Positions 5,646 through 13,524 of a stretch of DNA of 43,811 nucleotides are shown piece by piece. The number at the start of each line of letters is the position of its first letter. Position 1 is the stretch's first letter. Origin of the DNA: a virus; the IMG/VR virus record IMGVR_UViG_3300025115_000023, positions 1 to 43,811 of that record; one strand, given 5' to 3'. The position numbers and the translations under genes are program-made. A model generated the notes under the pieces. The model was given only the letters and a program-made list of their open reading frames with translations. It was not told where the DNA came from and did no database searches.

Positions 5646-5816
5646 ATGCAATTGAAAATAGTTTGCCACGTTTGCAATAGTGAGTTGAGAGTTTTGAGCG
5701 TACAGCATAACGAAAAAATAACAGGGTGCCATATCTTTGTACCCCCGTGTTCAAAGTGCGCCGCCCAATTTTGGTATAGTGCCCGTATATCGTGGATACG
5801 GCGATACTTTTGGTGA
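5646..5816 (+). CDS. Small zinc-ribbon-like protein (56 aa)
   Basis: ATG with AAAAGGAGTAGAA upstream. Two Cys pairs, CHVC at residues 7-10 and CSKC at 35-38, spaced as in a single zinc ribbon, and an aromatic basic C-terminus (WIRRYFW). It follows the attC-like site by 22 bases and could be in a second cassette or belong to the phage backbone. Likely binds nucleic acid or a protein partner; precise role unknown. Confidence 0.65.
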   Translation: MQLKIVCHVCNSELRVLSVQHNEKITGCHIFVPPCSKCAAQFWYSARISWIRRYFW

Positions 5817-5869
5817 AGCGATTGCGCAATGTCTTATTCTTGCTAGCCAAAAAGAAAAGGAGTTGAAAA

Positions 5870-6151
5870 ATGTCTGACTTAGCAGTAAAGGAACGACGCT
5901 TTAAGGTTGTTACTGTTGATCCAAAAGCTATTGTACGTATGCTCGGTATGGGAGTAGGAGAAAAGGTTGAAGTTGTAGAAACTGATATTCCAGATGATGC
6001 CTTGATTAGCGAGCCACATTATCAAGCCCATAACGATACATGGATTTTCCGTGTTGCGCATATGTCGTTTGATCCTGTGCCTGTTGGACAGTTAGTTATT
6101 GCCTGTCTTAATGGGCCGCTTTGGCTTCATAGTCCAAGTGAGGAGGAATAA
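5870..6151 (+). CDS. Hypothetical protein (93 aa)
   Basis: ATG with AAAAGGAGTTGAAAA upstream. Beta-rich small protein (RFKVVTVDPKAIVRML...KVEVVETDIP), ending in acidic residues SEEE. It lies one base before the DUF932-like gene, so the two are probably a pair. No known domain recognised. Confidence 0.65.
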   Translation: MSDLAVKERRFKVVTVDPKAIVRMLGMGVGEKVEVVETDIPDDALISEPHYQAHNDTWIFRVAHMSFDPVPVGQLVIACLNGPLWLHSPSEEE

Positions 6152-6152
6152 A

Positions 6153-7148
6153 ATGGGGCATCAAATTCTGGAGCATGATAATATAGCTTGGGTGCAGGAA
6201 CCACCTTGGCATAAATTAGGTGTAGGGGTTCCTAAGCATATGACAGCCTCAGAAGCCATAGTTTTGGCTAAATTAGACTGGCCTGTTAAGAAACACAGGC
6301 TTTACTTCAAACATGAAGGCCATATGCAATTAGTAGAACAAAACTTCGCATTAGTTAGGGAAGACATTGGCCTCCCCCTGTCTATTGTTGGAGATAACTA
6401 CGTTCCTGTCCAAAATAAACAAGCGTTTGATTTTGTGGACGATATTCTCGGGGATCCAAATGGGCCATTTATTGAGGTAGCGGGAAGTCTTAATAATGGT
6501 CGAGTAGTATGGATACTTGTGAATTTGAATATGGTAATTGGCATTTGCAACGCCGATTATATCAAAACGTATCTTCTATTTGTAAATAGGAATACGGGAA
6601 AACACGCAACAGAGTGTTTTCGGACTAGAGTACGTGTAGTCTGTAATAACACACTCGAAATAGCTAATGCTAGTACCGATGTAAAATATCGGCATAGGCA
6701 TATTCGACAAATTCAAAAAGAAGATGCATCTATCGTTAGAGAGATGTTGAATATTTCTCTAGAAGAAACAGTAAGCTTGACTGAAATTTTTGGCAAGTTT
6801 GCTGAAACACCAGCGTCTTCTGACGAAGTTGAAAGTTTCATAAACGATGAAGTTTTACCGTACCCAAAGCCCTGCACAGAAATAGGGACGAAGAGAATAA
6901 ACTCACACAGGTTAGATGTAAAGTATCTAATCAATAATGGGTGTAACAATCAAGTAGCTAAAGGAACATGGTGGCCCGTCTATAACGGTATAGTTGAATG
7001 GGCCGATTGGGTAAAACCTGCCCCGAAAGGAGATAGTAAAAAGGCTACATCTATGGGCGCAGAAGATGCGCGGATGCACTCAATTTGGTTTGGACCTATC
7101 GCAGAATTCAAACAAGATGTTTTCAGAAAGGTACTAGCTCATGTCTAA
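6153..7148 (+). CDS. DUF932 / phage-plasmid-like protein (TIGR03299 type)
   Basis: 331 residues. The N-terminus, with PPWHKLGVGVP, then a segment on switching from one lysine- and tyrosine-rich strand to another (LDWPVKKHRLYF), and the later VRVVCNNTLEIA, match the pattern of the DUF932 family found in phages and plasmids. Family function is unknown, though members often sit with replication or recombination genes as here. The ATG has AGGAGGAATAAA upstream; longer frame starting at 6099 runs into the preceding gene. The end overlaps the nuclease gene by eight bases. Confidence 0.85.
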   Translation: MGHQILEHDNIAWVQEPPWHKLGVGVPKHMTASEAIVLAKLDWPVKKHRLYFKHEGHMQLVEQNFALVREDIGLPLSIVGDNYVPVQNKQAFDFVDDILGDPNGPFIEVAGSLNNGRVVWILVNLNMVIGICNADYIKTYLLFVNRNTGKHATECFRTRVRVVCNNTLEIANASTDVKYRHRHIRQIQKEDASIVREMLNISLEETVSLTEIFGKFAETPASSDEVESFINDEVLPYPKPCTEIGTKRINSHRLDVKYLINNGCNNQVAKGTWWPVYNGIVEWADWVKPAPKGDSKKATSMGAEDARMHSIWFGPIAEFKQDVFRKVLAHV

Positions 7149-8130
7149 GCATGTTTCGTACAGTGAAATGCAAGCATGGAAAACGTGTAGGCAAAAGTGG
7201 TATTGGAGTTATGGTTTGCAGCTAGAGCCATCCGATATAAAAATGCCACTGCTTTTTGGACAGGTAGCTCATGCCGCTTTGGATACTTTCCATAGAGGCG
7301 AAAACTGGGAAAAACAGATCGAAAGAGCGCTTGAACAAATTACTGTAGAAATGGATGCACGGCTTACAGGTTTATGCGGGGAGGAAAAGAACAGTATCGT
7401 TTCTCCTATGTTAGCTGAATTGGCTGATATTTACGGTGCAGTAAAAAGAGTAGTTGATTATGAAACTGCTCTAAATATTCGGGTAATACCTGAACACCGT
7501 TTTGAAGTAGACCTGCTTCCCGATGTCAAGTTGATTGGATATATTGATGGCATAATAGACAAGGGTCCTACAGTTTCTTTGGTAGAATACAAGTTTGTTA
7601 AAAGGTTCTATCAAGAAAAGTCGTGGGATATTGCAAGTCAGGTACCCATTTATGAGTGGGCAATGGAACAGGAGGGACGAAAAGTAGAGTACACTTCGAT
7701 AATAGAAGTACTACGCGATGGGCCAAAAGAGCCAGAAATTCTAAAGAACGGTACAGTATCGCGAAGAGCCATAAATACAGATTGGCTAACATACAAGCGT
7801 GCTGTAATAGAGAATGGAGAAAACCCAAACAATTATGAAGACATGAAAGAAAAGTTGGCTGATAGGGTATTCCTCAAGGATACGCCTATCATTCGAAATT
7901 CTAAAAGTAGAGCCCTGTTTGTGGAGCAGCTAAAGGGTGTAGCTAGAGAAATAGTCTCAGAAGGCCACGCTATCTATATGAACGATAACCTGTTAACGTG
8001 TTCATGGTGTCCTTTCTATGAGCTATGCATGGAAACGGGTAGAGGGAGAGACTATACGAATTTGGTGGGTACACTATTTCAACTAAGAAAGAGAGAAAAT
8101 CGCAATGACACTACCGATCTACAAAATTGA
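7141..8130 (+). CDS. PD-(D/E)XK nuclease, RecB/Cas4-like with Fe-S cysteines
   Basis: 329 residues. Motifs follow the RecB nuclease pattern: GQVAHAALD with His44, IGYIDGIID with Asp136, VEYK with Glu149 and Lys151, and a following Gln167 (SQVPIYEW). Cys16 plus Cys287, Cys290 and Cys296 (CSWCPFYELC) have the spacing of the iron-sulfur cluster in AddB, Dna2 and Cas4. Expected activity is DNA end resection, giving single strands for the neighbouring Sak4-like and SSB-like proteins. It overlaps both neighbours, consistent with coupled translation. Confidence 0.9.
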   Translation: MSKHVSYSEMQAWKTCRQKWYWSYGLQLEPSDIKMPLLFGQVAHAALDTFHRGENWEKQIERALEQITVEMDARLTGLCGEEKNSIVSPMLAELADIYGAVKRVVDYETALNIRVIPEHRFEVDLLPDVKLIGYIDGIIDKGPTVSLVEYKFVKRFYQEKSWDIASQVPIYEWAMEQEGRKVEYTSIIEVLRDGPKEPEILKNGTVSRRAINTDWLTYKRAVIENGENPNNYEDMKEKLADRVFLKDTPIIRNSKSRALFVEQLKGVAREIVSEGHAIYMNDNLLTCSWCPFYELCMETGRGRDYTNLVGTLFQLRKRENRNDTTDLQN

Positions 8131-8830
8131 GGAAAGTGGCGGTCACCTGATAAAAATGCTGATTTATGGACCACCTGGGGTTGGTAAAACAACATTAGCA
8201 ACATCTGCTCATGAAGACAGCAGGTCTTCTCCTGTCCTAGTCTTTAATATTGAGGGCGGATTGTTGTCGATTTCAAACAAAGGCGTTGACGTGTTTGACT
8301 ACAAAAACTGGAGTAATGTAAATGATCTATTACGGTTTTTGGTGTCAGACGCTAATAAGTACAAGACATTGGTCGTTGACAGTCTGTCTGAATTGCAGGT
8401 TAAGAATTTGGAACAGGTTGTAGATACGGCTGTAAAGGGTTCTAATCGGCGTAAAAGCCAAGACGACATTTGGCAGGACGATTACGGTACGTCGACCAAT
8501 CAAATGCGTCGTTTTGTTAGAGCTATTCGTGATTTGCCAATGCATGTAATAATGACATGTCACGAATCATCTTTAGAAAAGGAGGGTTTAACTTCAACCT
8601 ATCCTGCTTTAACTCCAAAACTCCGAGCTTCTGTAATCGGATATATGGACATTGTGGGATATATGTACACTAAGGAGGTGTCTAATAATGTAGTTAGGCG
8701 TTTGTTGTGTCAACCTACAGGTAACTTTGTTGCAAAGGATAGGACACCTGGAGGAAGATTAGGCGTAACGATGGACAAGCCGACAATGAAGTCTATTCTA
8801 AACAAAATCACAGGAGAAAAAGATGCCTAA
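8105..8830 (+). CDS. RecA-fold ATPase, Sak4-like annealing protein (AAA_24)
   Basis: 241 residues with Walker A GPPGVGKT at 22-29 and Walker B around TLVVDSLSE near 88-96. The sequence pattern, including IMTCHESS (sensor region) and the YPALTPKL segment, is that of phage nucleotide-binding proteins of the AAA_24 group, which includes the Sak4 core-only RecA-type recombinases. Sak4 proteins promote single-strand annealing together with an SSB; an SSB-like gene follows and a nuclease precedes, which fits. A later ATG at 8156 would cut into the fold and is less likely. Confidence 0.85.
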   Translation: MTLPIYKIEESGGHLIKMLIYGPPGVGKTTLATSAHEDSRSSPVLVFNIEGGLLSISNKGVDVFDYKNWSNVNDLLRFLVSDANKYKTLVVDSLSELQVKNLEQVVDTAVKGSNRRKSQDDIWQDDYGTSTNQMRRFVRAIRDLPMHVIMTCHESSLEKEGLTSTYPALTPKLRASVIGYMDIVGYMYTKEVSNNVVRRLLCQPTGNFVAKDRTPGGRLGVTMDKPTMKSILNKITGEKDA

Positions 8831-9302
8831 GGTAACGTTTGACCCATTTGATGATGTACAAGAAGTGGCAGAAGGTCCATTATCGGATCTGCCTGGGAAC
8901 GATAATGAGGCTTTTGAAATTGATTTGTCAGAAGCTTTTAATACTATCGAGCCTGGGGAATATCCCGGATTTCTTTCAAAGCTAGAACAGCAAGTTTCTA
9001 AGAACAACAATAAGATGTGGGTATTTACCCTACGTCTTATTGCTCCAATCAATCGTTCTTTGACGCTGTACACAACGATTACAAAGAATTCGTTGTGGAA
9101 GCTCGCTGAGTGTTTGGAAGCGTTGGGTGTAAGCATTGAAGGCGTGGTTAAGTTTACTCCTAACGATGTACTCGGTAAGGCTGTAATCGTAGAAGTAGAG
9201 GAGGATATCTATGAAGGTAGAGTAAAGCCTAAGATTGCGCGACTTAAGAAGCCCGACGAAGCAACGGTGTTGGCTGTCGAGCTTGACAAATCTACTAAGT
9301 AA
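8823..9302 (+). CDS. SSB-like protein (DUF669 type)
   Basis: 159 residues. After an acidic N-terminal segment, EPGEYPGFLSKLEQQVSKNNNKMWVFTLRL has the shape of the DUF669 family, phage proteins thought to act as single-strand binding proteins, with a following beta-barrel core. The C-terminus is Lys-rich (LDKSTK) and lacks the acidic tail of bacterial SSB. The next gene encodes a separate acidic peptide. It overlaps the Sak4-like gene by eight bases. Confidence 0.7.
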   Translation: MPKVTFDPFDDVQEVAEGPLSDLPGNDNEAFEIDLSEAFNTIEPGEYPGFLSKLEQQVSKNNNKMWVFTLRLIAPINRSLTLYTTITKNSLWKLAECLEALGVSIEGVVKFTPNDVLGKAVIVEVEEDIYEGRVKPKIARLKKPDEATVLAVELDKSTK

Positions 9303-9320
9303 AAAAAAAGGAGTTGTAAA

Positions 9321-9467
9321 ATGGTTGACGAAGTTGAAACAGAGGTTGATGAATTAGAAGAAGAAGTTAACGATGAACTAGAAGAGGAAGATGAGGAAGA
9401 CGAAGAGGAAGAGGAGGAAGACGAGGAACTAGACGAAGACGAAGAAGATGAAGAAGACGAAGACTAA
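9321..9467 (+). CDS. 48-aa extremely acidic peptide
   Basis: ATG with AAAAGGAGTTGTAAA upstream, a clear ribosome site. Of 48 residues 38 are Asp or Glu, and there is no Lys, Arg, His or aromatic residue; the others are Met, Val, Leu, Thr and Asn, with hydrophobic residues spaced in the first 20 positions. Codons for Glu and Asp are mixed, so this is not a simple trinucleotide expansion. Placed right after the SSB-like gene it might act as a DNA mimic or as a detached acidic tail that binds replication or recombination partners. This is inference only. Confidence 0.65.
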   Translation: MVDEVETEVDELEEEVNDELEEEDEEDEEEEEEDEELDEDEEDEEDED

Positions 9468-9519
9468 CTAAAATAAGAGCCTGCCGGCGGGCCTTATACA
9501 CCGGCAAGGAGAATTTAAC

Positions 9520-9924
9520 ATGAAACCCGCATATATTGGCGCCGCCATTATTCAGTACATACTAGACAAAGACATGCTGTGTTATGCAAGTTTAGAGAGT
9601 TGCACGGATAAGATCGAACTAAAATTCTACGCCAATTCGCAGGAAAACTTGATACCAATAAGGCATGTTATAGGGGATGTATGTAGAAAATTGAAAATTT
9701 TACCTTCCGTGTGGAAGAAGGGTTTTTCTGATTTACAAAAATGGTGGGTATATACTACAAATGTTGGCGATCTATTGATTACTGTTTATGGTATTGCGGA
9801 TAGTCCGCCAACATGTACCGTCGAATATGTTGATGTACCCTATGAAGTTCCAGAAATGGTTCCAACAGGTGCAATGGTTACTAAGATACTTAAGAAGGCC
9901 ATTGTGCATTGTAACGATGAGTAA
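9520..9924 (+). CDS. Hypothetical protein (134 aa)
   Basis: ATG with GGCAAGGAGAATTTAAC upstream. Mixed alpha/beta protein with an aromatic centre (LQKWWVYTT). No recognised motif. A short hairpin with arms TGCCGG and CCGGCA lies in the gap before it. It precedes the helicase gene by 11 bases and probably shares its transcript. Confidence 0.65.
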   Translation: MKPAYIGAAIIQYILDKDMLCYASLESCTDKIELKFYANSQENLIPIRHVIGDVCRKLKILPSVWKKGFSDLQKWWVYTTNVGDLLITVYGIADSPPTCTVEYVDVPYEVPEMVPTGAMVTKILKKAIVHCNDE

Positions 9925-9935
9925 GGTAGTAATAA

Positions 9936-11204
9936 ATGCTTAGAGAATATCAGAAAGAGGGGATAAAACGTCTTGTAAGAGGAAGTATTATACTTGCAGA
10001 CGATATGGGCTTAGGGAAAACAGTACAGGCCGTCTATGCTATTGAAAGTTTTCGTAGACGGTTTGGTAAAGTTAAAGTGCTTGTAGTGTGTCCTTTAACA
10101 TTACAAAGTGTCTGGCTAAAACATCTCGCGGAATGGTGTGATCAAATCCCATTCATAGTTACTTCAACAGGGAGATTTATAAAGAATGGAGTAACGATTA
10201 CACACTATGAAGCTCTTTCTAAGTTGAAGGAGGGAGCGTGGGATATTATAATAGTTGATGAAGCTCACAAAATCAAAAACAGAAAAGCAAAAAGAACTAA
10301 AGCTGTAACAGCTATAACAAAAGATGCTGGTTTTGTTTGGTTGTTGACAGGCACTCCGATTATGAACAAAGTCGAAGAAGTATGGACTTTGTTACATATC
10401 ATTGATAGGGAACTGTACGGTTCGTATTGGAAATTTGTGCAGACATGGGGGACTGTAAGACAGGGGAGATACGGTTGGATAGTAGAAAAGGAACCAAGAA
10501 ATCCAGCCTTATTTGCTTTAGAATTAAAGCCGTATGTAGTGCGTAGAACAAAAGAAGAAGTGTTACCACAGTTACCGACACTTAGTAAAGTTGTCATAGA
10601 TACTCCTATGACAGCTAGACAGGAGGAATTACATAAGAAGTTCCTTGAAGAATTTAAGGCAGAAGTAGGGGAAGAGATTATCTATGCCCCCTATGTAATA
10701 AGTCAGCTGTTAAGAACACGGCAAGTAGCGATATCTCCACAGTTATTGGGTGATGAAGATATAGGAAATAAGATCCCAGTAGTACTGGATATGATAGAAG
10801 GTGGAAACGAAAGCCACATTGTGATATTCAGTCAATGGACTAGTGTGTTGAAGTTATTAGCACAACATCTTTCTAACTGTCATATTTTGTGTGGTGAAGT
10901 CCCTGTCGATAAAAGAGATGACGTTATTACAAAATGGAGAGAGAAAGGAGGAAACCTATTATTGACATTAGGTGTAGGGGGCGTAGGTTTAACTTTAACA
11001 GAGGCTTCAGTTTGTATTAGGATGGACGAAGCTTGGACGCCTAGTGATAATGACCAAGCCGTTGCTAGAATACATCGTATAGGGCAAACTAAGCCTGCAA
11101 TGGACTACCTGATACGTTCAGAAAATTCAGTCGAGGATTATGTTAAAGACGTATTAGGCGGTAAAGACCGTATGATAAAAGCCATCATGGAGAGGATAAA
11201 ATGA
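9936..11204 (+). CDS. SNF2-family DNA helicase/translocase
   Basis: 422 residues with the superfamily 2 helicase motifs in order: Gln-motif-like LREYQKEGI at the start, Walker A DDMGLGKT at 22-29, DEAH at 108-111, LTGTP around 138, and in the second domain GVGGVGLTL and the arginine-finger motif VARIHRIGQ near 383-391. This compact single-polypeptide form is common in phage replication modules, where it probably remodels or translocates on double-stranded DNA. It sits between the recombination genes and the polymerase. ATGA overlap joins it to the next gene. Confidence 0.95.
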   Translation: MLREYQKEGIKRLVRGSIILADDMGLGKTVQAVYAIESFRRRFGKVKVLVVCPLTLQSVWLKHLAEWCDQIPFIVTSTGRFIKNGVTITHYEALSKLKEGAWDIIIVDEAHKIKNRKAKRTKAVTAITKDAGFVWLLTGTPIMNKVEEVWTLLHIIDRELYGSYWKFVQTWGTVRQGRYGWIVEKEPRNPALFALELKPYVVRRTKEEVLPQLPTLSKVVIDTPMTARQEELHKKFLEEFKAEVGEEIIYAPYVISQLLRTRQVAISPQLLGDEDIGNKIPVVLDMIEGGNESHIVIFSQWTSVLKLLAQHLSNCHILCGEVPVDKRDDVITKWREKGGNLLLTLGVGGVGLTLTEASVCIRMDEAWTPSDNDQAVARIHRIGQTKPAMDYLIRSENSVEDYVKDVLGGKDRMIKAIMERIK

Positions 11205-11473
11205 ACCCACGAGTAAAGGTATTAAGAGTAGCACCTGAGTTGTTTGTGTTGTTTGCGAAGGCATCTAAAAATAAAGGATACTTTCTGAAAATTAAGAATT
11301 CAGAAGTTCCGAATGATGCTAAGATTATCGAAGTTACTTACGATAATCTGCGACAAAGTTGGGTTATTGTTTTGGAAAGTAAAGAGTTTCCAGAAATTGA
11401 GTTAGGTCAACCGCTAGAGGAAGTAATTGTTGAGCTTGAGGCGGTAGAAATAGAGGAAAATACATGCTCGTAA
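11201..11473 (+). CDS. Hypothetical protein (90 aa)
   Basis: Start overlaps the helicase stop (ATGA) and the end overlaps the polymerase start by ten bases, so it is part of a tightly coupled set. Predicted beta-rich with an acidic C-terminus (EEVIVELEAVEIEENT). No family recognised; a replication accessory role is suggested only by position. Confidence 0.65.
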   Translation: MNPRVKVLRVAPELFVLFAKASKNKGYFLKIKNSEVPNDAKIIEVTYDNLRQSWVIVLESKEFPEIELGQPLEEVIVELEAVEIEENTCS

Positions 11474-13149
11474 ATGATATAAAAACATACAGAGAAGAGA
11501 TTGAAAAGTTCAGTAAATGTGGTACTGTAATTGTTGATACAGAAACTACGGGATTAAATCCCTTCAAGGACGATCATATTGTGGGCGTATCTTTAGGTAC
11601 GCCCATAATAGAAGATAGTGTCTACTCGGTATATATACCTTTTCGACATCAGAAGGGTACAAATATACCACTGGAACTAATACCTGAATTAAACAAAGTC
11701 TTTAGTGGAAATAAAAAAGTCTTAGGGTGGAATTTGAAATTCGATAATCATTTTCTACGAAGAGACGGAGTAGACATCGGCACGCAGTTATATGATGTAA
11801 TGTTAGCGGCGCATTTAAGTAATGAAAACAATGCACCGTTTGCACTAAAAACTCATGCGGCTAAGTATTTTGGTAAAGAGGCTGTGACAGCTGATGAAGA
11901 ATTAAAGAGACTGCTAAGAGGCCGTAAAGAAGGTATTGGAGAATTAGATCCTAGTCTTGTTTCTGATTATGCGGAAGCAGATGTTGCTTTACCGTGGAAA
12001 CTGTTTCGTAGATATAAAGCGGTTCTTGAAAAAGATGATGTATACAACCTGTTTATGGAAATCTGCGAATACTCTAAAATTGTGACGAATATAGAACAAC
12101 GTGGTGTATTAGTAGATTTCAATGAATGTGGAAAAGGCATAAAGCTATGTATGGAAAAACTTACAGAGCTACGTGCTAATATAGATAAAATCCTCGGTAT
12201 CCATATAAACCTAAATAGTCCGCAACAGATTTGTAGGGCTTTAGGTTTAAAAAGTTCTGAAAAAACTGTGTTAGAAAAATCATCTTTACCAGTTGCACAG
12301 ATGATCTTAGACCACAGACATTGGCACAAATTACTCAACACATTCTATACTGCCGCAGTAGACATGGCAGACCCTAGTTTTAGGGTACACCCCAATTTCA
12401 ATATTCATGGAACTGTGACAGGTAGACTGTCTTGTAAAAGCCCTAATATGCAGGCTTTTCCTAGAGAGGGCGAGTATAGCCATGTAAGAGGAGTTATTGT
12501 AGCTCCAGAAGGCTATTCTTTAATAGCGGCTGATATAGATCAAGCTGAGCTAAGGATGTTAGCGCATTACTCTCAAGACGTTACATTGCTAGATGCGTAC
12601 AGAACAGGTAAAGATATACATCAAGAAGCCGCAAATAAACTAGGCATTGACAGGTTTTCTGCTAAGACTTTGAACTTCGCTATCATATACGGCGCAGGTT
12701 CTTACAAAATAGCTAAGTTGTTAGGTATCTCGTTAGAAAAAGCAGAAGAAGTGCTAGCTAGATATGCTAAAGTTTTCCCAGGCGTGAAAGCTCTGTCCTA
12801 CAAAATATGCGAAACTGCTGAAATTTATGGAAGAATTCGTATGTGGAGTGGGAGATTACGGAGATTTCAGTACAAGTCGGAATGTTACAAAGCCTTGAAT
12901 TCACTAATCCAAGGCGGCGTAGCTGAAATAGTAAGAACCGCTACAATGCGTTTACATCCGCTCCTGCCCGAAGATGTTCATATTGTATTGCAGATACATG
13001 ATGAACTGTTGTTAGAATGTCCAGACAGTAAAGTGGATCAGATTGTTCCAATTCTAAAGCAAGTAATGCAAGATTGGTCGTTCCGCATACCTATTAAAGT
13101 CGATGTGAAAGTGGGAAAATCATGGGGGCAAATGGTAAAACTATCTTAG
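11464..13149 (+). CDS. DNA polymerase I-type (family A) with 3'-5' exonuclease
   Basis: 561 residues. Proofreading exonuclease motifs: VDTETTGLNP with Asp25 and Glu27, GWNLKFDNHF with Asn90 and Asp94, and DYAEADV with Tyr169 and Asp173. Polymerase motifs: A, DIDQAELR (357-364); B, R397-x3-K401-x3-F405-x3-Y409-G410; C, QIHDELLLE with His512-Asp513-Glu514. No 5'-3' exonuclease domain. The residue equivalent to E. coli Phe762 is Phe. This is the replicative polymerase of the phage. The resolvase gene begins within its last 28 bases. Confidence 0.97.
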   Translation: MLVNDIKTYREEIEKFSKCGTVIVDTETTGLNPFKDDHIVGVSLGTPIIEDSVYSVYIPFRHQKGTNIPLELIPELNKVFSGNKKVLGWNLKFDNHFLRRDGVDIGTQLYDVMLAAHLSNENNAPFALKTHAAKYFGKEAVTADEELKRLLRGRKEGIGELDPSLVSDYAEADVALPWKLFRRYKAVLEKDDVYNLFMEICEYSKIVTNIEQRGVLVDFNECGKGIKLCMEKLTELRANIDKILGIHINLNSPQQICRALGLKSSEKTVLEKSSLPVAQMILDHRHWHKLLNTFYTAAVDMADPSFRVHPNFNIHGTVTGRLSCKSPNMQAFPREGEYSHVRGVIVAPEGYSLIAADIDQAELRMLAHYSQDVTLLDAYRTGKDIHQEAANKLGIDRFSAKTLNFAIIYGAGSYKIAKLLGISLEKAEEVLARYAKVFPGVKALSYKICETAEIYGRIRMWSGRLRRFQYKSECYKALNSLIQGGVAEIVRTATMRLHPLLPEDVHIVLQIHDELLLECPDSKVDQIVPILKQVMQDWSFRIPIKVDVKVGKSWGQMVKLS

Positions 13150-13523
13150 CTGTAGACCCAGGAAGTACAACAGGCTTTGCACATTACAATGGTAAAATAA
13201 TTGAGCCGTATACAGCTACGTCGTTGTCCGAAGTAATAAGTATATGCAATTCTTTATTAGATAGAACAGATCTAGTGTTGATAGAACGGTTTATATCAAC
13301 ACCTAAAATGGGAATACATTCAGCTTATCCAGCTATAATAATCGGCGCCGTTGAAGCTTGCTGTATTATGCGCAATGTACCCTATGAAATTAAGATACCT
13401 GCGCATCGACTTGTAGCTACTCCTGGGGATGTATATCAAAAAACGAATTTGAAAAAGGTGTTTAATAGACACGAACTAGATGCGGCAAAGCATATAGTAG
13501 CGTATCAAATGATGGAGAAGTAA
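13122..13523 (+). CDS. RuvC-like Holliday junction resolvase
   Basis: 133 residues of RNase H fold. N-terminal AVDPGSTTGFA supplies Asp12, LVLIERF supplies Glu55, and HELDAAKHIVAY near the C-terminus supplies Asp120, the usual acidic set of RuvC-type nucleases. It would cut branched DNA made during recombination and replication before packaging. It overlaps the polymerase gene and is one base from the primase-helicase gene. Confidence 0.85.
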   Translation: MGANGKTILAVDPGSTTGFAHYNGKIIEPYTATSLSEVISICNSLLDRTDLVLIERFISTPKMGIHSAYPAIIIGAVEACCIMRNVPYEIKIPAHRLVATPGDVYQKTNLKKVFNRHELDAAKHIVAYQMMEK

Positions 13524-13524
13524 T

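Noticed and set aside
7141-8130. Cas4 protein as part of a CRISPR system
   Set aside because: The nuclease has Cas4-like cysteines, but its neighbours are recombination genes and there is no repeat array or other cas gene.
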